A stretch of DNA of 64,000 bases from Phycisphaerales bacterium AB-hyl4 (GCA_041821185.1 JBGUBD010000002.1:1-64000), one strand, 5' to 3'; shown: positions 51,781 through 60,331, numbered from the stretch's first letter. Program-made: numbers and translations. Notes: generated by a model not told the origin, from the sequence alone.

Positions 51781-52701
51781 ATGATGCGGTATGCCACGGT
51801 CGCTTTGGCGGCGTTTCTAACTATTGGTCTTTCAAACGCTTCGGCGGAAACGGATCGACTCGTTTCCACCGACTGGGTCATGGAGAACCTCAACAATCCC
51901 GATGTTCGCATCGTAGAGGTCAGCGTCGATCCCGGCGTGTACGAGCGGGGCCATCTCCGCAACGCGGTCAACTTCCGCTGGCATAGCGATCTGGTCGACC
52001 CGGTGAAGCGGGATATCGTTTCGCAGGAAGATTTCGAGCAGTTGATGTCGCGCTCCGGCATCGCCAACGACACGACCGTCGTGCTCTACGGCGACCACAA
52101 CAACTGGTTCGCCGCGTGGGGCGCGTGGGTGTTCGACATCTACGGTCACGCCGACGTTCGCCTGATGGACGGTGGCCGAGCGAAGTGGGAACGCGAAGGT
52201 CGGCCGATGGAAGTGCGTCAGCCCGACCTGCGTGCGACCGAGTACACGGTTGAGCAGACCAACCCGCAGTTGCGTGCCCGGCTGGCCGACGTGCTGGCGG
52301 TGGTGGAGGACGGTGAGGACGGCGCGCTCGTGGACATTCGTTCGCCGGAGGAGTACAGCGGCCGTGTGATCGCGCCGGCGGGTATTCAGGAACTGGCGAT
52401 TCGTGCCGGCCACGTGCCGGGCGCGAAGAACGTGCCTTGGGACCACGCGGTGAACAAGGAAGATGGCACGTTCAAGTCGGCGGACGAACTGCGTGAGATG
52501 TACGCGGCGGTGGGCATTGACGGCTCGAAGCCGGTCATTGTTTATTGTCGCATTGGTGAGCGGTCGAGCCATACGTGGTTTGCGCTGAAGCACATCCTCG
52601 GCTATGACGTGCGGAACTATGACGGCTCGTGGACGGAGTACGGCAACGCGGTTGGTGTGCCGATCGACAACCCGGCGGGCACGATCTGGACGGGCAAGTA
52701 A
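51781..52701 (+). CDS. Exported thiosulfate/3-mercaptopyruvate sulfurtransferase
   Basis: A 306-residue tandem rhodanese. A signal peptide (MMRYATVALAAFLTIGLSNASA) sends it to the periplasm. The first rhodanese domain is catalytically empty (GDHNNWFAAW in place of Cys), as usual in this class. The second has the active Cys256 in CRIGERS, the loop type of thiosulfate sulfurtransferases such as mycobacterial CysA/SseA relatives. It moves sulfur from thiosulfate to an acceptor. A permease for thiosulfate follows. Its promoter region contains a purine-rich AAGGGGAAA before the ATG. Confidence 0.9.
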   Translation: MMRYATVALAAFLTIGLSNASAETDRLVSTDWVMENLNNPDVRIVEVSVDPGVYERGHLRNAVNFRWHSDLVDPVKRDIVSQEDFEQLMSRSGIANDTTVVLYGDHNNWFAAWGAWVFDIYGHADVRLMDGGRAKWEREGRPMEVRQPDLRATEYTVEQTNPQLRARLADVLAVVEDGEDGALVDIRSPEEYSGRVIAPAGIQELAIRAGHVPGAKNVPWDHAVNKEDGTFKSADELREMYAAVGIDGSKPVIVYCRIGERSSHTWFALKHILGYDVRNYDGSWTEYGNAVGVPIDNPAGTIWTGK

Positions 52702-52740
52702 ATGGTAATGCCCGACGGCGGGCGTGAAGACAATCATGCG

Positions 52741-52772
52741 AAGGCGCGGCCGTCACCGGCTGCGCCTTTTTT
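52741..52772 (+). terminator. Intrinsic terminator after the sulfurtransferase gene
   Basis: AAGGCGC-GCCG pairs with CGGC-GCGCCTT around a 4-base loop, then TTTTTT. It divides the sulfurtransferase gene from the permease gene, so they are separate units. Confidence 0.9.
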
Positions 52773-52844
52773 CTATCATGGGCGTCCCCGGTTGCTCGCC
52801 AATGCGAGCCAACGAGCGGGAATCAGCCTGATTGAACTGAAACG

Positions 52845-54104
52845 ATGACACAGATGCTCAACCAACCGCGCGGCCTGGATGATCCGGGGCTGGTGACCGA
52901 CACGCGACCGCCGAGGCGGCCGAGCGTGTGGTGGTTTGTCGTACGGTTGGTTGTCGCGGCGATGATCGCGGCGGGGCTGGTCTGGGTCGGACTCTGGTTG
53001 CAGGAACATCAGGGACGAGCGGCGGCGTTTACGCTGGTGACCGGCGTGGCGTTCGGCGTGATGTTGCAGCGGTCGCAGTTCTGCTTTTTCTGCAACCTGC
53101 GCGATCTGCTGCAGCGTGGCGACAGCGGGCCGACGATGGGCCTGCTCGCGGCGCTGGCGACGGGGACGGTCGGCTACGTTGTGGTCATGGGCTCGATGAT
53201 GCCCGACCCGACGCGCGGCTGGGGCATCCCGGGCGATGCACACGTCGCGCCAGTGAGTTGGGTGATGCTCATGGGCGGTGCGATTTTCGGTGTCGGCATG
53301 AGTTTGTCAGGGTCGTGTCTGAGCGGTCACCTGTATCGCATGGGCGAAGGGTCGCTGCTGGCGCCGATTGCAATTGTCGGGGCGTTTGGCGGTTTTGTGC
53401 TGGGGTTCATGGCGTGGAACCCGCTGTACTTGCGGGTGATTTCGGATGCATCGGTGGTGTGGCTGCCGGAGACCGTGGGCGGGTATGGCGTGACGCTGCT
53501 GGTGCAGCTTGGGGTGTTGGGTCTGATTGCGATTCCGCTGTTGTATCTGATGAAGCCGAGGGCGGGGGACGCGGGCAAGCCGGGCGTGCGGCGGGCGGTG
53601 CGGATGGTGTTTGTGAATCGTTGGCCGACGTGGGTCGGCGGCGTGGGCATTGGGATACTCGGAACGTTTACGTACCTGCGCACGCGGCCGCTGGGTGTGA
53701 CGGCGGAGATGAATCGCTATGCACGCGATCTTGGCGAACGTGCAGGCATGACGCCGGAGCGGTTGGAGGGGCTGGATCGGATGCGCGGTTGCGTGCTGCC
53801 GGAGCAGGCGGCGTGGGTGAGTGAGAATGGCATCTTCGTACTGGCGTTGGTGGCGGGGTCGTTGATGGTGGCGTTGCTGGCGGGGCAGTTTCGGTTGAAG
53901 CGCGAGCCTTGGGTCGCGTGTGTGATGGCATTGGTTGGGGGGGTGATGCTGGGCTTCGGCGCGATGATCGCGCTGGGGTGCACGGTGGGTACGCTGCTTA
54001 GCGGGATACACGCGGGGGCGCTGGCGGGCTGGGTTTTCTTCGCGGGGATGCTGCCGGCGATGTGGGTGACGCTGCCGCTGCGGCGATGGTTGCTGCGGTG
54101 GTGA
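52845..54104 (+). CDS. YeeE/YedE-family thiosulfate transporter (TsuA-like)
   Basis: A 419-residue membrane protein with about ten to twelve helices. Cys residues needed in thiosulfate carriers are visible: QRSQFCFFCNLRD (C80, C83), SLSGSCLSGHLY (C158), GCVLPE and IALGCTVGTLLSG. Family proteins take up thiosulfate, and the conserved Cys guide the ion through the pore. Its neighbour is an exported thiosulfate sulfurtransferase. No TusA/TsuB fusion is seen. Confidence 0.85.
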   Translation: MTQMLNQPRGLDDPGLVTDTRPPRRPSVWWFVVRLVVAAMIAAGLVWVGLWLQEHQGRAAAFTLVTGVAFGVMLQRSQFCFFCNLRDLLQRGDSGPTMGLLAALATGTVGYVVVMGSMMPDPTRGWGIPGDAHVAPVSWVMLMGGAIFGVGMSLSGSCLSGHLYRMGEGSLLAPIAIVGAFGGFVLGFMAWNPLYLRVISDASVVWLPETVGGYGVTLLVQLGVLGLIAIPLLYLMKPRAGDAGKPGVRRAVRMVFVNRWPTWVGGVGIGILGTFTYLRTRPLGVTAEMNRYARDLGERAGMTPERLEGLDRMRGCVLPEQAAWVSENGIFVLALVAGSLMVALLAGQFRLKREPWVACVMALVGGVMLGFGAMIALGCTVGTLLSGIHAGALAGWVFFAGMLPAMWVTLPLRRWLLRW

Positions 54105-54116
54105 GGTTGGGGGGGA

Positions 54117-54181
54117 GGTTTCTGGTTTTTGGTTTCTGGTTGGGACCCACGGATTCGCTGCGCTATATCCGTGGGCTTTAT
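54117..54181. repeat. GGTTTCTG half-array joined to the 36-bp palindrome, copy 2
   Basis: Bases 54117-54142 hold three copies of GGTTTCTGG/GGTTTTTGG words. Bases 54146-54181 hold the palindrome CCCACGGAT...ATCCGTGGG with GCTTTAT, 32 of 36 bases identical to 9843-9878 in opposite orientation. It is between tsuA-like and the PilZ gene and may end both convergent units. Confidence 0.75.
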
Positions 54182-54188
54182 TTGGGGG

Positions 54189-54569
54189 TCAGGCGGCCAT
54201 GCGGGCGAGGACCTGGATGCCGAGGCTGTAGGCCTTGCCGTCGGACTGGCGTTGGCAGCGGACGATCGTGCCTTGGAGGTCGAAGCCGGGCTCAGCGCCA
54301 TGGGGCGGGCAGAAGACGGTGATTTGTGCGCCGATCGGCAGCGGTTCCTGTACCATCGCGCCGGCGCCGGCAGGCGAGAGATCGGTCAGCAGCAGCGAGC
54401 AGATGCGCAGATCGGTGTCGCTGTCATCGCCGAGGCTGGTGACGGCGGCGGTGACGCGTTGCTCGACAGTCTGCCGACTGTATCGTCGGCGTTCCAGCGG
54501 CAACGACGTGTTGGTGTCGTGGGCTAGGTGGAGTGATTCGTGCCGTGTGGCGGTTGAATGGTTGGTCAT
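54189..54569 (-). CDS. PilZ domain protein (c-di-GMP receptor candidate)
   Basis: A 126-residue protein. The N-terminal c-di-GMP motif RRRYSR and the D-x-S-x-x-G motif (DLSPAGAGA) are both present, spaced as in PilZ domains, followed by the beta-barrel ITVFCPPHG and GTIVRCQR. A stand-alone PilZ usually controls motility, adhesion or secretion in response to cyclic di-GMP. Here it might connect to the prepilin system, but no pilus motor gene is in view. Confidence 0.88.
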   Translation of the reverse strand: MTNHSTATRHESLHLAHDTNTSLPLERRRYSRQTVEQRVTAAVTSLGDDSDTDLRICSLLLTDLSPAGAGAMVQEPLPIGAQITVFCPPHGAEPGFDLQGTIVRCQRQSDGKAYSLGIQVLARMAA

Positions 54570-54693
54570 GGCCTAGCCCCCTCAAGGTGCGTCGCGTGGC
54601 GGTTTGTTGACGCCGACCTGTTCGGCATCATCGGCATTGGCCTCGCGTTCCCGATATCAGGCATCGGCCTTATGACCGGCAGGGTTTACCAGG

Positions 54694-56256
54694 TTGAGCA
54701 ATAAAACGACAAAATTTCACGTTCAGGTCAGTCTTGTCGGAGCGGGGCCGGGCGACGCGGAGCTAATCACCGCGGCGGGGCTGGATCGGCTGCGGCGGGC
54801 GGAGGTGGTGGTGTACGACGCGCTGGCGAATCCGGCACTGCTGGCCGAGGCACCGGCAGCGGCGGAGCGCATCGACGCCGGCAAGCGTGCGCGGAAGCAC
54901 AAACTGACGCAGGATGAGATTCACGAACTGCTGCGCGACCGCGCTGCGGCGGGGCGGTATGTCGTTCGGCTGAAGGGCGGCGACCCGTACCTGTTCGGCC
55001 GAGGGGCGGAAGAGCTGATCTACCTGGCGAAGCAGGGCATTTCCTGTGAGGTCGTGCCGGGCGTTACGTCGGGCATCGCAGCGCCGATGGCGGCGGGCAT
55101 ACCGGTGACGCATCGCGAGCACGCGAGCAGTGTGACGTTCGTGACGGGGCATGAAGATCCGACGAAGCCTGGCACGGCGGTGGACTATGCGGCGCTGGCG
55201 AAGCTGATCGCGGCGGGGGGCACGGTGTGTTTTTACATGGGCGTGGGTCGGCTGCCGTTGATCGCCGAGGCGCTCACGGCAGGGGGGCTGGACGGTGCGA
55301 CGCCGGCGGCGGCGGTGCAGTGGGGTATGACGCCACGGCAGCGGTCGGTGCGGGCGACGGTGACCACGTTGGCCGAGGCGGTGAAGCGCGAGGGGGTTGG
55401 TTCGCCGGCGATTATTGTGGTGGGGGCGGTGGCGGGGTTGGACGAGCCGGGGCTGGACTATTTCACAGCCCGGCCGATGTTCGGCAAGACGGTGCTGGTG
55501 ACGCGCACGCGACAGCAGGCGTCGAAGCTGGGCGAGCAGTTGGCGGCGCTGGGGGCGAACGTGCTCGAATCGCCGACGATCGAGCTCGTGCCGCCTGCGG
55601 ATTGGAGCGAAGTGGATGCGGCGGTGCGCGATGTACGGCAGTATGACTGGCTGGTGTTGACGAGTGTGAATGGTGTGGCGGCGCTGGCGGATCGGCTGGA
55701 TGCGATGGGGCTGGATGCACGGCAGCTCGCGGGCGTACGCGTGGCGGCGATCGGCGACACGACGGCGGCGGCGCTGCGCGAGCGCGTGGGGGTGAAGGCC
55801 GACCTTGTGCCGACGCGGTATGTGGCCGAGTCGTTGGCGGGTGAGCTGATCGCGGAGCATGAGATGGCGGGCAAGCGGTGTTTGCTGTTGCGGGCGGACA
55901 TCGCGCGGCCGACGCTGCCGAAGCTGCTTGGCGAAGCGGGGGCGGTGGTGACGGAAGTGGTGGCGTACCAGACGCAGCTGGCAGCGGCGCTGCCGACGGC
56001 GGTGGTGGAGGCGCTGCGCGAGGGGGCGGTGGATTGGGTGACGTTTACCAGCGCGTCGACGGTGCGCAATCTGGTTGAGATGCTTGGTGATGAGCGGACG
56101 TTGCTGAGCGATGTAAGGCTTGCGTCGATCGGGCCGATCACGAGCGAGGCGATGCGCGAGGCGGGGCTTGCGGTTGATGTCGAGGCGGCGGTGTCGAATG
56201 TTGAGGGGTTGGTTGAGGTGATTGAACGTGGGAGCGATGGGGGCAGTACAGCTTAA
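54694..56256 (+). CDS. Uroporphyrinogen-III C-methyltransferase / uroporphyrinogen-III synthase fusion (CobA-HemD)
   Basis: A 520-residue fusion. The methyltransferase (residues 10-250) has VSLVGAGPGDAELIT, RLKGGDPYLFGRGAEE and PGVTSGIAAPMAAGIPVTH. The HemD half (260-515) starts GKTVLVTRTRQQASKLGEQLAALGA and ends in FTSASTVRNLVEMLGD. It makes precorrin-2 directly from hydroxymethylbilane, feeding siroheme or B12. TTG 54694 is the best start found, without a clear ribosome binding site. The stop TAA is in the centre of a 26-bp perfect palindrome. B12 demand by nrdJ and siroheme for sulfite reduction are both plausible uses. Confidence 0.92.
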   Translation: MSNKTTKFHVQVSLVGAGPGDAELITAAGLDRLRRAEVVVYDALANPALLAEAPAAAERIDAGKRARKHKLTQDEIHELLRDRAAAGRYVVRLKGGDPYLFGRGAEELIYLAKQGISCEVVPGVTSGIAAPMAAGIPVTHREHASSVTFVTGHEDPTKPGTAVDYAALAKLIAAGGTVCFYMGVGRLPLIAEALTAGGLDGATPAAAVQWGMTPRQRSVRATVTTLAEAVKREGVGSPAIIVVGAVAGLDEPGLDYFTARPMFGKTVLVTRTRQQASKLGEQLAALGANVLESPTIELVPPADWSEVDAAVRDVRQYDWLVLTSVNGVAALADRLDAMGLDARQLAGVRVAAIGDTTAAALRERVGVKADLVPTRYVAESLAGELIAEHEMAGKRCLLLRADIARPTLPKLLGEAGAVVTEVVAYQTQLAAALPTAVVEALREGAVDWVTFTSASTVRNLVEMLGDERTLLSDVRLASIGPITSEAMREAGLAVDVEAAVSNVEGLVEVIERGSDGGSTA

Positions 56257-56267
56257 GCTGTACTGCC
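56242..56267. repeat. AAGCTT-centred perfect palindrome, copy 2
   Basis: GGCAGTACAGCTT followed by its complement AAGCTGTACTGCC, 26 bases. The CobA-HemD stop codon is inside it. A related palindrome ends the channel gene at 59812. Confidence 0.7.
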
Positions 56268-56300
56268 TTATAGTGAGTCCGTGGATTTGAAAGGTATCTT

Positions 56301-56867
56301 GTGGCGATTGCACGTATCAGGCTTGAAGAGACAGCGGTGTTGATCGTTGATGTGCAGGAGCGGCTCGTGCCGGTGATGCATGAGCCGGAGTATCTCGTTG
56401 CGCAGGTGGGGCGATTGATGGACGCGGCGGCGGCGTTGGGGTTGCCGACGTTGATCACCGAGCAATACCCCAAGGGACTTGGTGCGACCGTGCCCGAGTT
56501 GGCGGAGCGAGCGAGCACGGCGGTGTGCAATCATGAGAAGACGCGCTTCAGCAGTTGCATCGACCCGGTGCGTGACGAGCTGCGACGGCGGAACATTCGC
56601 ACGGTGCTGGTGGCGGGCATCGAGGCGCATGTGTGCGTGTTGCAGACATGTCTGGATTTGGCGAAGGCGGGTTACGTGTCGGCCGTGGTGGTGGACGCGG
56701 TCAGCTCGCGGCAGCCGATTGATCGGGACGTCGCGTTGCAGCGGATGGCGCAGGCGGGTGTGTTGCCGACGACGGTCGAGTCAGCCGTGCTGGAGATGGT
56801 TGGTGAGGCCGGCGGCGAGCGGTTCAAGGCCGTGCTTCCGATCGTAAAAAACCAGCCGATGCGGTAG
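56301..56867 (+). CDS. Isochorismatase-family cysteine hydrolase
   Basis: A 188-residue hydrolase. The catalytic triad is D17 (VLIVDVQE), K80 (HEKTRFS) and C112 (EAHVCVLQT), with IEAH giving the oxyanion hole cis peptide. The size and the motif spacing match YcaC/nicotinamidase-like enzymes; the substrate is unknown. GTG 56301 begins the frame. It follows CobA-HemD by 44 bases, after the palindrome that may end that transcript. Confidence 0.85.
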   Translation: MAIARIRLEETAVLIVDVQERLVPVMHEPEYLVAQVGRLMDAAAALGLPTLITEQYPKGLGATVPELAERASTAVCNHEKTRFSSCIDPVRDELRRRNIRTVLVAGIEAHVCVLQTCLDLAKAGYVSAVVVDAVSSRQPIDRDVALQRMAQAGVLPTTVESAVLEMVGEAGGERFKAVLPIVKNQPMR

Positions 56868-56907
56868 TATTGGGTCGCCACGATGGCTTTGGAGGCACTG
56901 GAAGGCC

Positions 56908-57852
56908 ATGTTTGCGACCATATTTCTGTATGTAGGTGTCCTTCTTGTTTTGGCGATAGCGATGGCGGTTGCGTCACGTCGCCGCGTCGTGCCCCACGTG
57001 ATCGAAGTGGCCGAGGCTGAGGGGCCGTGGTGTGACGAATGTGGCTGCAGCCTGCGCAGCCTGTCCGTACTAGCCTGTCCTGAGTGTGGTTCCGCGGTGG
57101 ATCAGCCGCAAAGCATTCGTCTTCCACCCAGCGAAGGTCGAAGACGACGGTGGCTGGCGACAGGGCTTGCCGTCGTCATTTTGGTGCCCGTGTGGTACGG
57201 GATGCCGACCATTCTGGTTCCGCAGGACTATTGGTTTCGCATTGACGAGGTATGGGAGGTTCCATCCAGCCAGGCATACGAGTCCATCCACTTTATGACT
57301 TTCCCTAGGCTGATTACTGCCCATTCATGGGTCGATCCTGCAACCGTCCTCGAGCCGCCGCGCGGCTTGGAAATTTACATCAGGACGTTTACGGGTGATG
57401 GCGTGGCATTGGAGCTTCAAGGGCACGAGTGGCGCATTCATCATCGGGACGAAGTGGTTGAAGACGTCGGTCCGGTGTCGGTCGAGGTAGCAGTTGCTCG
57501 CCTCTTCCAAATAGCATCGCTCACGAAACCCGAGCCAGATATTGAGGCGGAGATGCAGGAACTGCAACAGTATCTCAAGGCAGTATTGCAGGATCCCGCC
57601 GTCGCCTTGCAGCCCCGACAAGCTTCGCATTTTCAGGTAACGACCCGAACGCACATCATCGAAAACAACCGCAGCAGGCCCTTCGTCCTCGGCTTTTTCT
57701 GGCTGATCACGCTGCCGATGATGATCTTCATCGGACGCAACGCGTCCAGAGTCTGGCAGGGGGGCGAAGTCTTTCACGTCGGCCAGTTACCAAAAGGGAT
57801 CACCATCGACCTCAAACAATCGCGATTACAGATGTCTGCACCCCACCAGTAG
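56908..57852 (+). CDS. Two-helix membrane protein with zinc ribbon
   Basis: A 314-residue protein. Membrane helices are near residues 4-22, 86-103 and 255-272. Between the first two is a zinc ribbon CxxC-x11-CxxC (C42, C45, C57, C60). The large middle part (about residues 105-250) is polar and probably outside the cell, with WEVPSSQAYESIHFM and VEVAVARLFQIASL. The DNA is less GC-rich, with more A/T in third positions, than its neighbours, which may show recent arrival. It could be one of the many ribbon-anchored membrane proteins of Phycisphaerae. No function is known. Confidence 0.7.
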   Translation: MFATIFLYVGVLLVLAIAMAVASRRRVVPHVIEVAEAEGPWCDECGCSLRSLSVLACPECGSAVDQPQSIRLPPSEGRRRRWLATGLAVVILVPVWYGMPTILVPQDYWFRIDEVWEVPSSQAYESIHFMTFPRLITAHSWVDPATVLEPPRGLEIYIRTFTGDGVALELQGHEWRIHHRDEVVEDVGPVSVEVAVARLFQIASLTKPEPDIEAEMQELQQYLKAVLQDPAVALQPRQASHFQVTTRTHIIENNRSRPFVLGFFWLITLPMMIFIGRNASRVWQGGEVFHVGQLPKGITIDLKQSRLQMSAPHQ

Positions 57853-57873
57853 GCAATCGTTTCCTGAGCAAGC

Positions 57874-57879
57874 TATCAT
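57874..57879 (+). promoter_or_regulatory. -10 box of queF, likely leaderless
   Basis: TATCAT ends seven bases before the queF ATG and no Shine-Dalgarno sequence is present. Confidence 0.45.
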
Positions 57880-57886
57880 TTCCCGC

Positions 57887-58252
57887 ATGCCTGACCCCAA
57901 CCTGCTTGAGTGTTTCGAGAACCCGGCCCCGCAGCACGACTATGTCATTGAGCACTCTGCGGAAGAGTTCACCAGCGTCTGCCCGAAGACCGGCCACCCC
58001 GACTTCGGTACGGTGACGGTCCGCTTCGTGCCGGACAAAAAGTGCGTCGAACTCAAGAGCCTGAAGCTGTACTTGCAGGCGTTCCGCAACGAGGGCATTT
58101 TTTACGAGGCGGTGACGAACCGCATCGCGGATGACCTCGCGGAAGCGATGCAGCCGCGCTGGTTGATCGTGTACACGGACTGGAAGGGGCGTGGGGGGAT
58201 TCGGTCGACGATTCGCGTCGATATCGGTGATGTGCCGGATCACGAGCGATAG
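57887..58252 (+). CDS. queF: NADPH-dependent 7-cyano-7-deazaguanine reductase
   Basis: A 121-residue tunnelling-fold enzyme of queuosine synthesis, reducing preQ0 to preQ1. C32 in TSVCPKTGHPDFG is the nucleophile, D39 the acid, and VELKSLKLYLQAFRNEGIFYE holds the substrate-binding part. The short single-domain form is normal for the YkvM type. No other queuosine gene is nearby. Confidence 0.95.
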   Translation: MPDPNLLECFENPAPQHDYVIEHSAEEFTSVCPKTGHPDFGTVTVRFVPDKKCVELKSLKLYLQAFRNEGIFYEAVTNRIADDLAEAMQPRWLIVYTDWKGRGGIRSTIRVDIGDVPDHER

Positions 58253-58301
58253 TGTTCGTCGTGTCGCGCGGCGCCTCCTACGATCCGGCAGGAGGTGCAT
58301 C

Positions 58302-58643
58302 ATGTGGATGATCATCTTGCGGGCGGTCATTGCGGGGCTGGTTGTGACGACGGTGGTGGAACTGGCGGGGCGGTTGCCGCGGGTGGGGGCGTTGATTCTT
58401 ACGCTGCCGATCGTCAGCATTATTGCTTTCATCTTTACATGGGCGGCGTATCGCGATGTGACGACGATCGCCCGGCTGTCACGCGAGACGCTGGTGCTCG
58501 TGCCATTGGGGTTGCCTTTCTTCGTGCCGCTGGCGTTTGCGGATCGGTTGGGGTGGAATTTCTGGGTGGCGTTTGTGGTGGGGGTGGCGTTGGCGGGGAC
58601 GTGCATCGGGCTGTGGTTTCGATTCGGGCCGAGGCTGGTGTGA
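58302..58643 (+). CDS. DUF3147-type small membrane protein
   Basis: A 113-residue protein with about four membrane helices (residues 4-22, 30-48, 65-83, 88-108). The ends of helix pairs have PRVGALILTLPIVSIIAFIFTW. ATG 58302 follows a strong AGGAGG. The function of this family is unknown; some small proteins of this type sit beside transport or channel genes. It lies 75 bases before the glutamate-receptor-like channel, so co-transcription is likely. Confidence 0.75.
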   Translation: MWMIILRAVIAGLVVTTVVELAGRLPRVGALILTLPIVSIIAFIFTWAAYRDVTTIARLSRETLVLVPLGLPFFVPLAFADRLGWNFWVAFVVGVALAGTCIGLWFRFGPRLV

Positions 58644-58718
58644 GCCGATTCGGTGCATCGGGGTGATCCCTGTATCATCGGTGAATCATGTTGATTGACC
58701 GGGGCAGGGAGACGGCTC

Positions 58719-59807
58719 ATGTTCAAGCATGCGCGGATTTTGGCAGCGATGCTTTGCGTGCTGTTGAGTGGGGTGGCGGCGCCGGCAGAGCAGGTGACGC
58801 CGGGGCCGAGCACGTCGGGCGAGTTGGTGGTGGGGACGCGTGAGGTGCCGCCGTTTGCGATGCAGGATGGCAACGGGCAATGGCATGGGTTGGCGATCGA
58901 GTTGTGGGAACGCATCGCCGACGCACAGGGATTGCGTTACCGATACGAGTCCCGTGAGTTGGTCGGCCTGCTTGAAGGGCTGACGGACGGCTCGCTGGAC
59001 GCGGTCGCGGCGGCGGTGACGGTGACGGCCGAGCGGGAGGCGGTGGTTGATTTTTCACATCCGTTTTTCACGACCGGGCTGGGCATCGCAGCGCGTTCGG
59101 AGCATCGCGGGCTGATGCGGGGCTTGCTTGCGTTGCTGTCGCTGGAGTTGATTGGCTTGGTGGCGTTGTTGGCGCTGGTGTTGATGGGGGTGGGTGCGTT
59201 GGCATGGCTGTTTGAGCGGAAGCGTAACGCTGAGCAATTCCGCGATGGCGCTGCGGGGCTGGGCGACGGCTTCTGGTGGTCGGCAGTGACGATGACCACG
59301 GTCGGCTACGGCGATAAAGCGCCAGCCACGGTGGGGGGCAAGCTGGTGGCGCTGGTCTGGATGTTTGCGAGCCTGGTGCTGATTTCGACGTTCACGGCGG
59401 CGATCGCGTCGGCCTTGACGGTCAGCCGTATGGAGTCGGTGGTGCAGGGGCCGGAGGATCTGCCGCGCGTGCGGGTGGCGACGGTGGCGGACTCGACGAG
59501 CGCGCTGTACCTGGACGATCGACGGATCGCCTATCGTGGGTACGCGACGGCAGAGGAGGCGATCGAGTCGCTCACGGCCGGCCGGGTGGACGCCGTGGTT
59601 TACGACCAGCCGATCCTGCAATACATCGTGCTGGAGACGGCGAAGGAGGAGGCCCACGTGCTGCCGAGCACGTTCGCACGGCAGTATTACGGCATCGGGC
59701 TACAGCTTGGCAGCGAGATCCGCCAGCCGTTAAACGTCCTGCTGCTGGAGACGTTGGGCTCGACGTGGTGGGCGGATCGGCGGTATCGGTACCTGGGGGA
59801 GGAATGA
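58719..59807 (+). CDS. Prokaryotic ionotropic-glutamate-receptor-like potassium channel
   Basis: A 362-residue GluR0-like protein: a signal peptide (residues 1-22), ligand lobe S1 (35-126), a first membrane helix (about 136-165), a pore loop with the potassium filter TVGYGD at 194-199, a second membrane helix (206-236), and ligand lobe S2 (240-362). The ligand-binding fingerprint is present: VTVTAEREAVVDFSHPFF with R106, which binds the ligand carboxylate in this family, and DAVVYDQPILQY with D296 in the place of the amino-group acid. The channel should open to potassium when an amino acid or similar small ligand binds outside. ATG 58719 has GGGAG before it. It follows a DUF3147 membrane protein. 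Confidence 0.92.
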   Translation: MFKHARILAAMLCVLLSGVAAPAEQVTPGPSTSGELVVGTREVPPFAMQDGNGQWHGLAIELWERIADAQGLRYRYESRELVGLLEGLTDGSLDAVAAAVTVTAEREAVVDFSHPFFTTGLGIAARSEHRGLMRGLLALLSLELIGLVALLALVLMGVGALAWLFERKRNAEQFRDGAAGLGDGFWWSAVTMTTVGYGDKAPATVGGKLVALVWMFASLVLISTFTAAIASALTVSRMESVVQGPEDLPRVRVATVADSTSALYLDDRRIAYRGYATAEEAIESLTAGRVDAVVYDQPILQYIVLETAKEEAHVLPSTFARQYYGIGLQLGSEIRQPLNVLLLETLGSTWWADRRYRYLGEE

Positions 59808-59811
59808 AGAT

Positions 59812-59843
59812 CAGGGCAATGCAGCTTAAGCTGCATTGCCCTG
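59812..59843. repeat. AAGCTT-centred perfect palindrome, copy 3
   Basis: CAGGGCAATGCAGCTT and its exact complement, 32 bases. It lies four bases after the channel gene stop and before the convergent cupin gene, so it can act as a two-way terminator. Confidence 0.75.
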
Positions 59844-59851
59844 GTGGGGCG

Positions 59852-60331
59852 TTATGCGGAAGGGGCTTCGGGTTCGCTGATCCAGACCAGGTCCCACGGC
59901 TTGTCGGTGGTGATGAACAGCACCACATCTTCGCCATCGCCGCACCAGGCCTGGTGCACCATACGCGCAGGGATGTAGTTGAAACTGCCCGGGCCGAGCG
60001 CAACGCGTTTGCCGTCGGGCTCTTCGACAATGAACGTACCCTGTACGACGGTGTGCGTTTCGTTGCCGGTATGCCAGTGGGGCGGTACGTGCATGCCGCG
60101 GGGGCAGCGGATGAACAGGCGGGTGGCACCGGTGTTCGGGTCGACGTGGACGATTTTAACCGCGGGCGACTGCTCGGGCGTATCGGGCTGAAACAGTTCC
60201 CATGCGATATCGCCGGCGGGAAGGTTGAGCATATGGTCCGCCGGGTCTGGCGGGGCCGGTGGCTGGGCAATGTGGGAGGCGGTGGAGTCGTCAGGGATGC
60301 GGTACGGTGTGGTGGTGGGGGGCACGGCCAT
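59852..60331 (-). CDS. Cupin-domain protein
   Basis: A 159-residue protein. One cupin barrel with [22 protein letters not shown] (metal-binding His) and the second motif region [18 protein letters not shown]. Metal-binding single-domain cupins act as small enzymes or sensors; no substrate can be assigned. It overlaps nothing but faces the channel gene; an upstream intergenic region of 154 bases with sucD divergent. Confidence 0.8.
   Translation of the reverse strand: MAVPPTTTPYRIPDDSTASHIAQPPAPPDPADHMLNLPAGDIAWELFQPDTPEQSPAVKIVHVDPNTGATRLFIRCPRGMHVPPHWHTGNETHTVVQGTFIVEEPDGKRVALGPGSFNYIPARMVHQAWCGDGEDVVLFITTDKPWDLVWISEPEAPSA

Noticed and set aside
54763..56313. 516-codon open frame opposite CobA-HemD
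   Set aside because: Extremely Arg/His-rich sequence, typical of antisense reading of GC-rich coding DNA.
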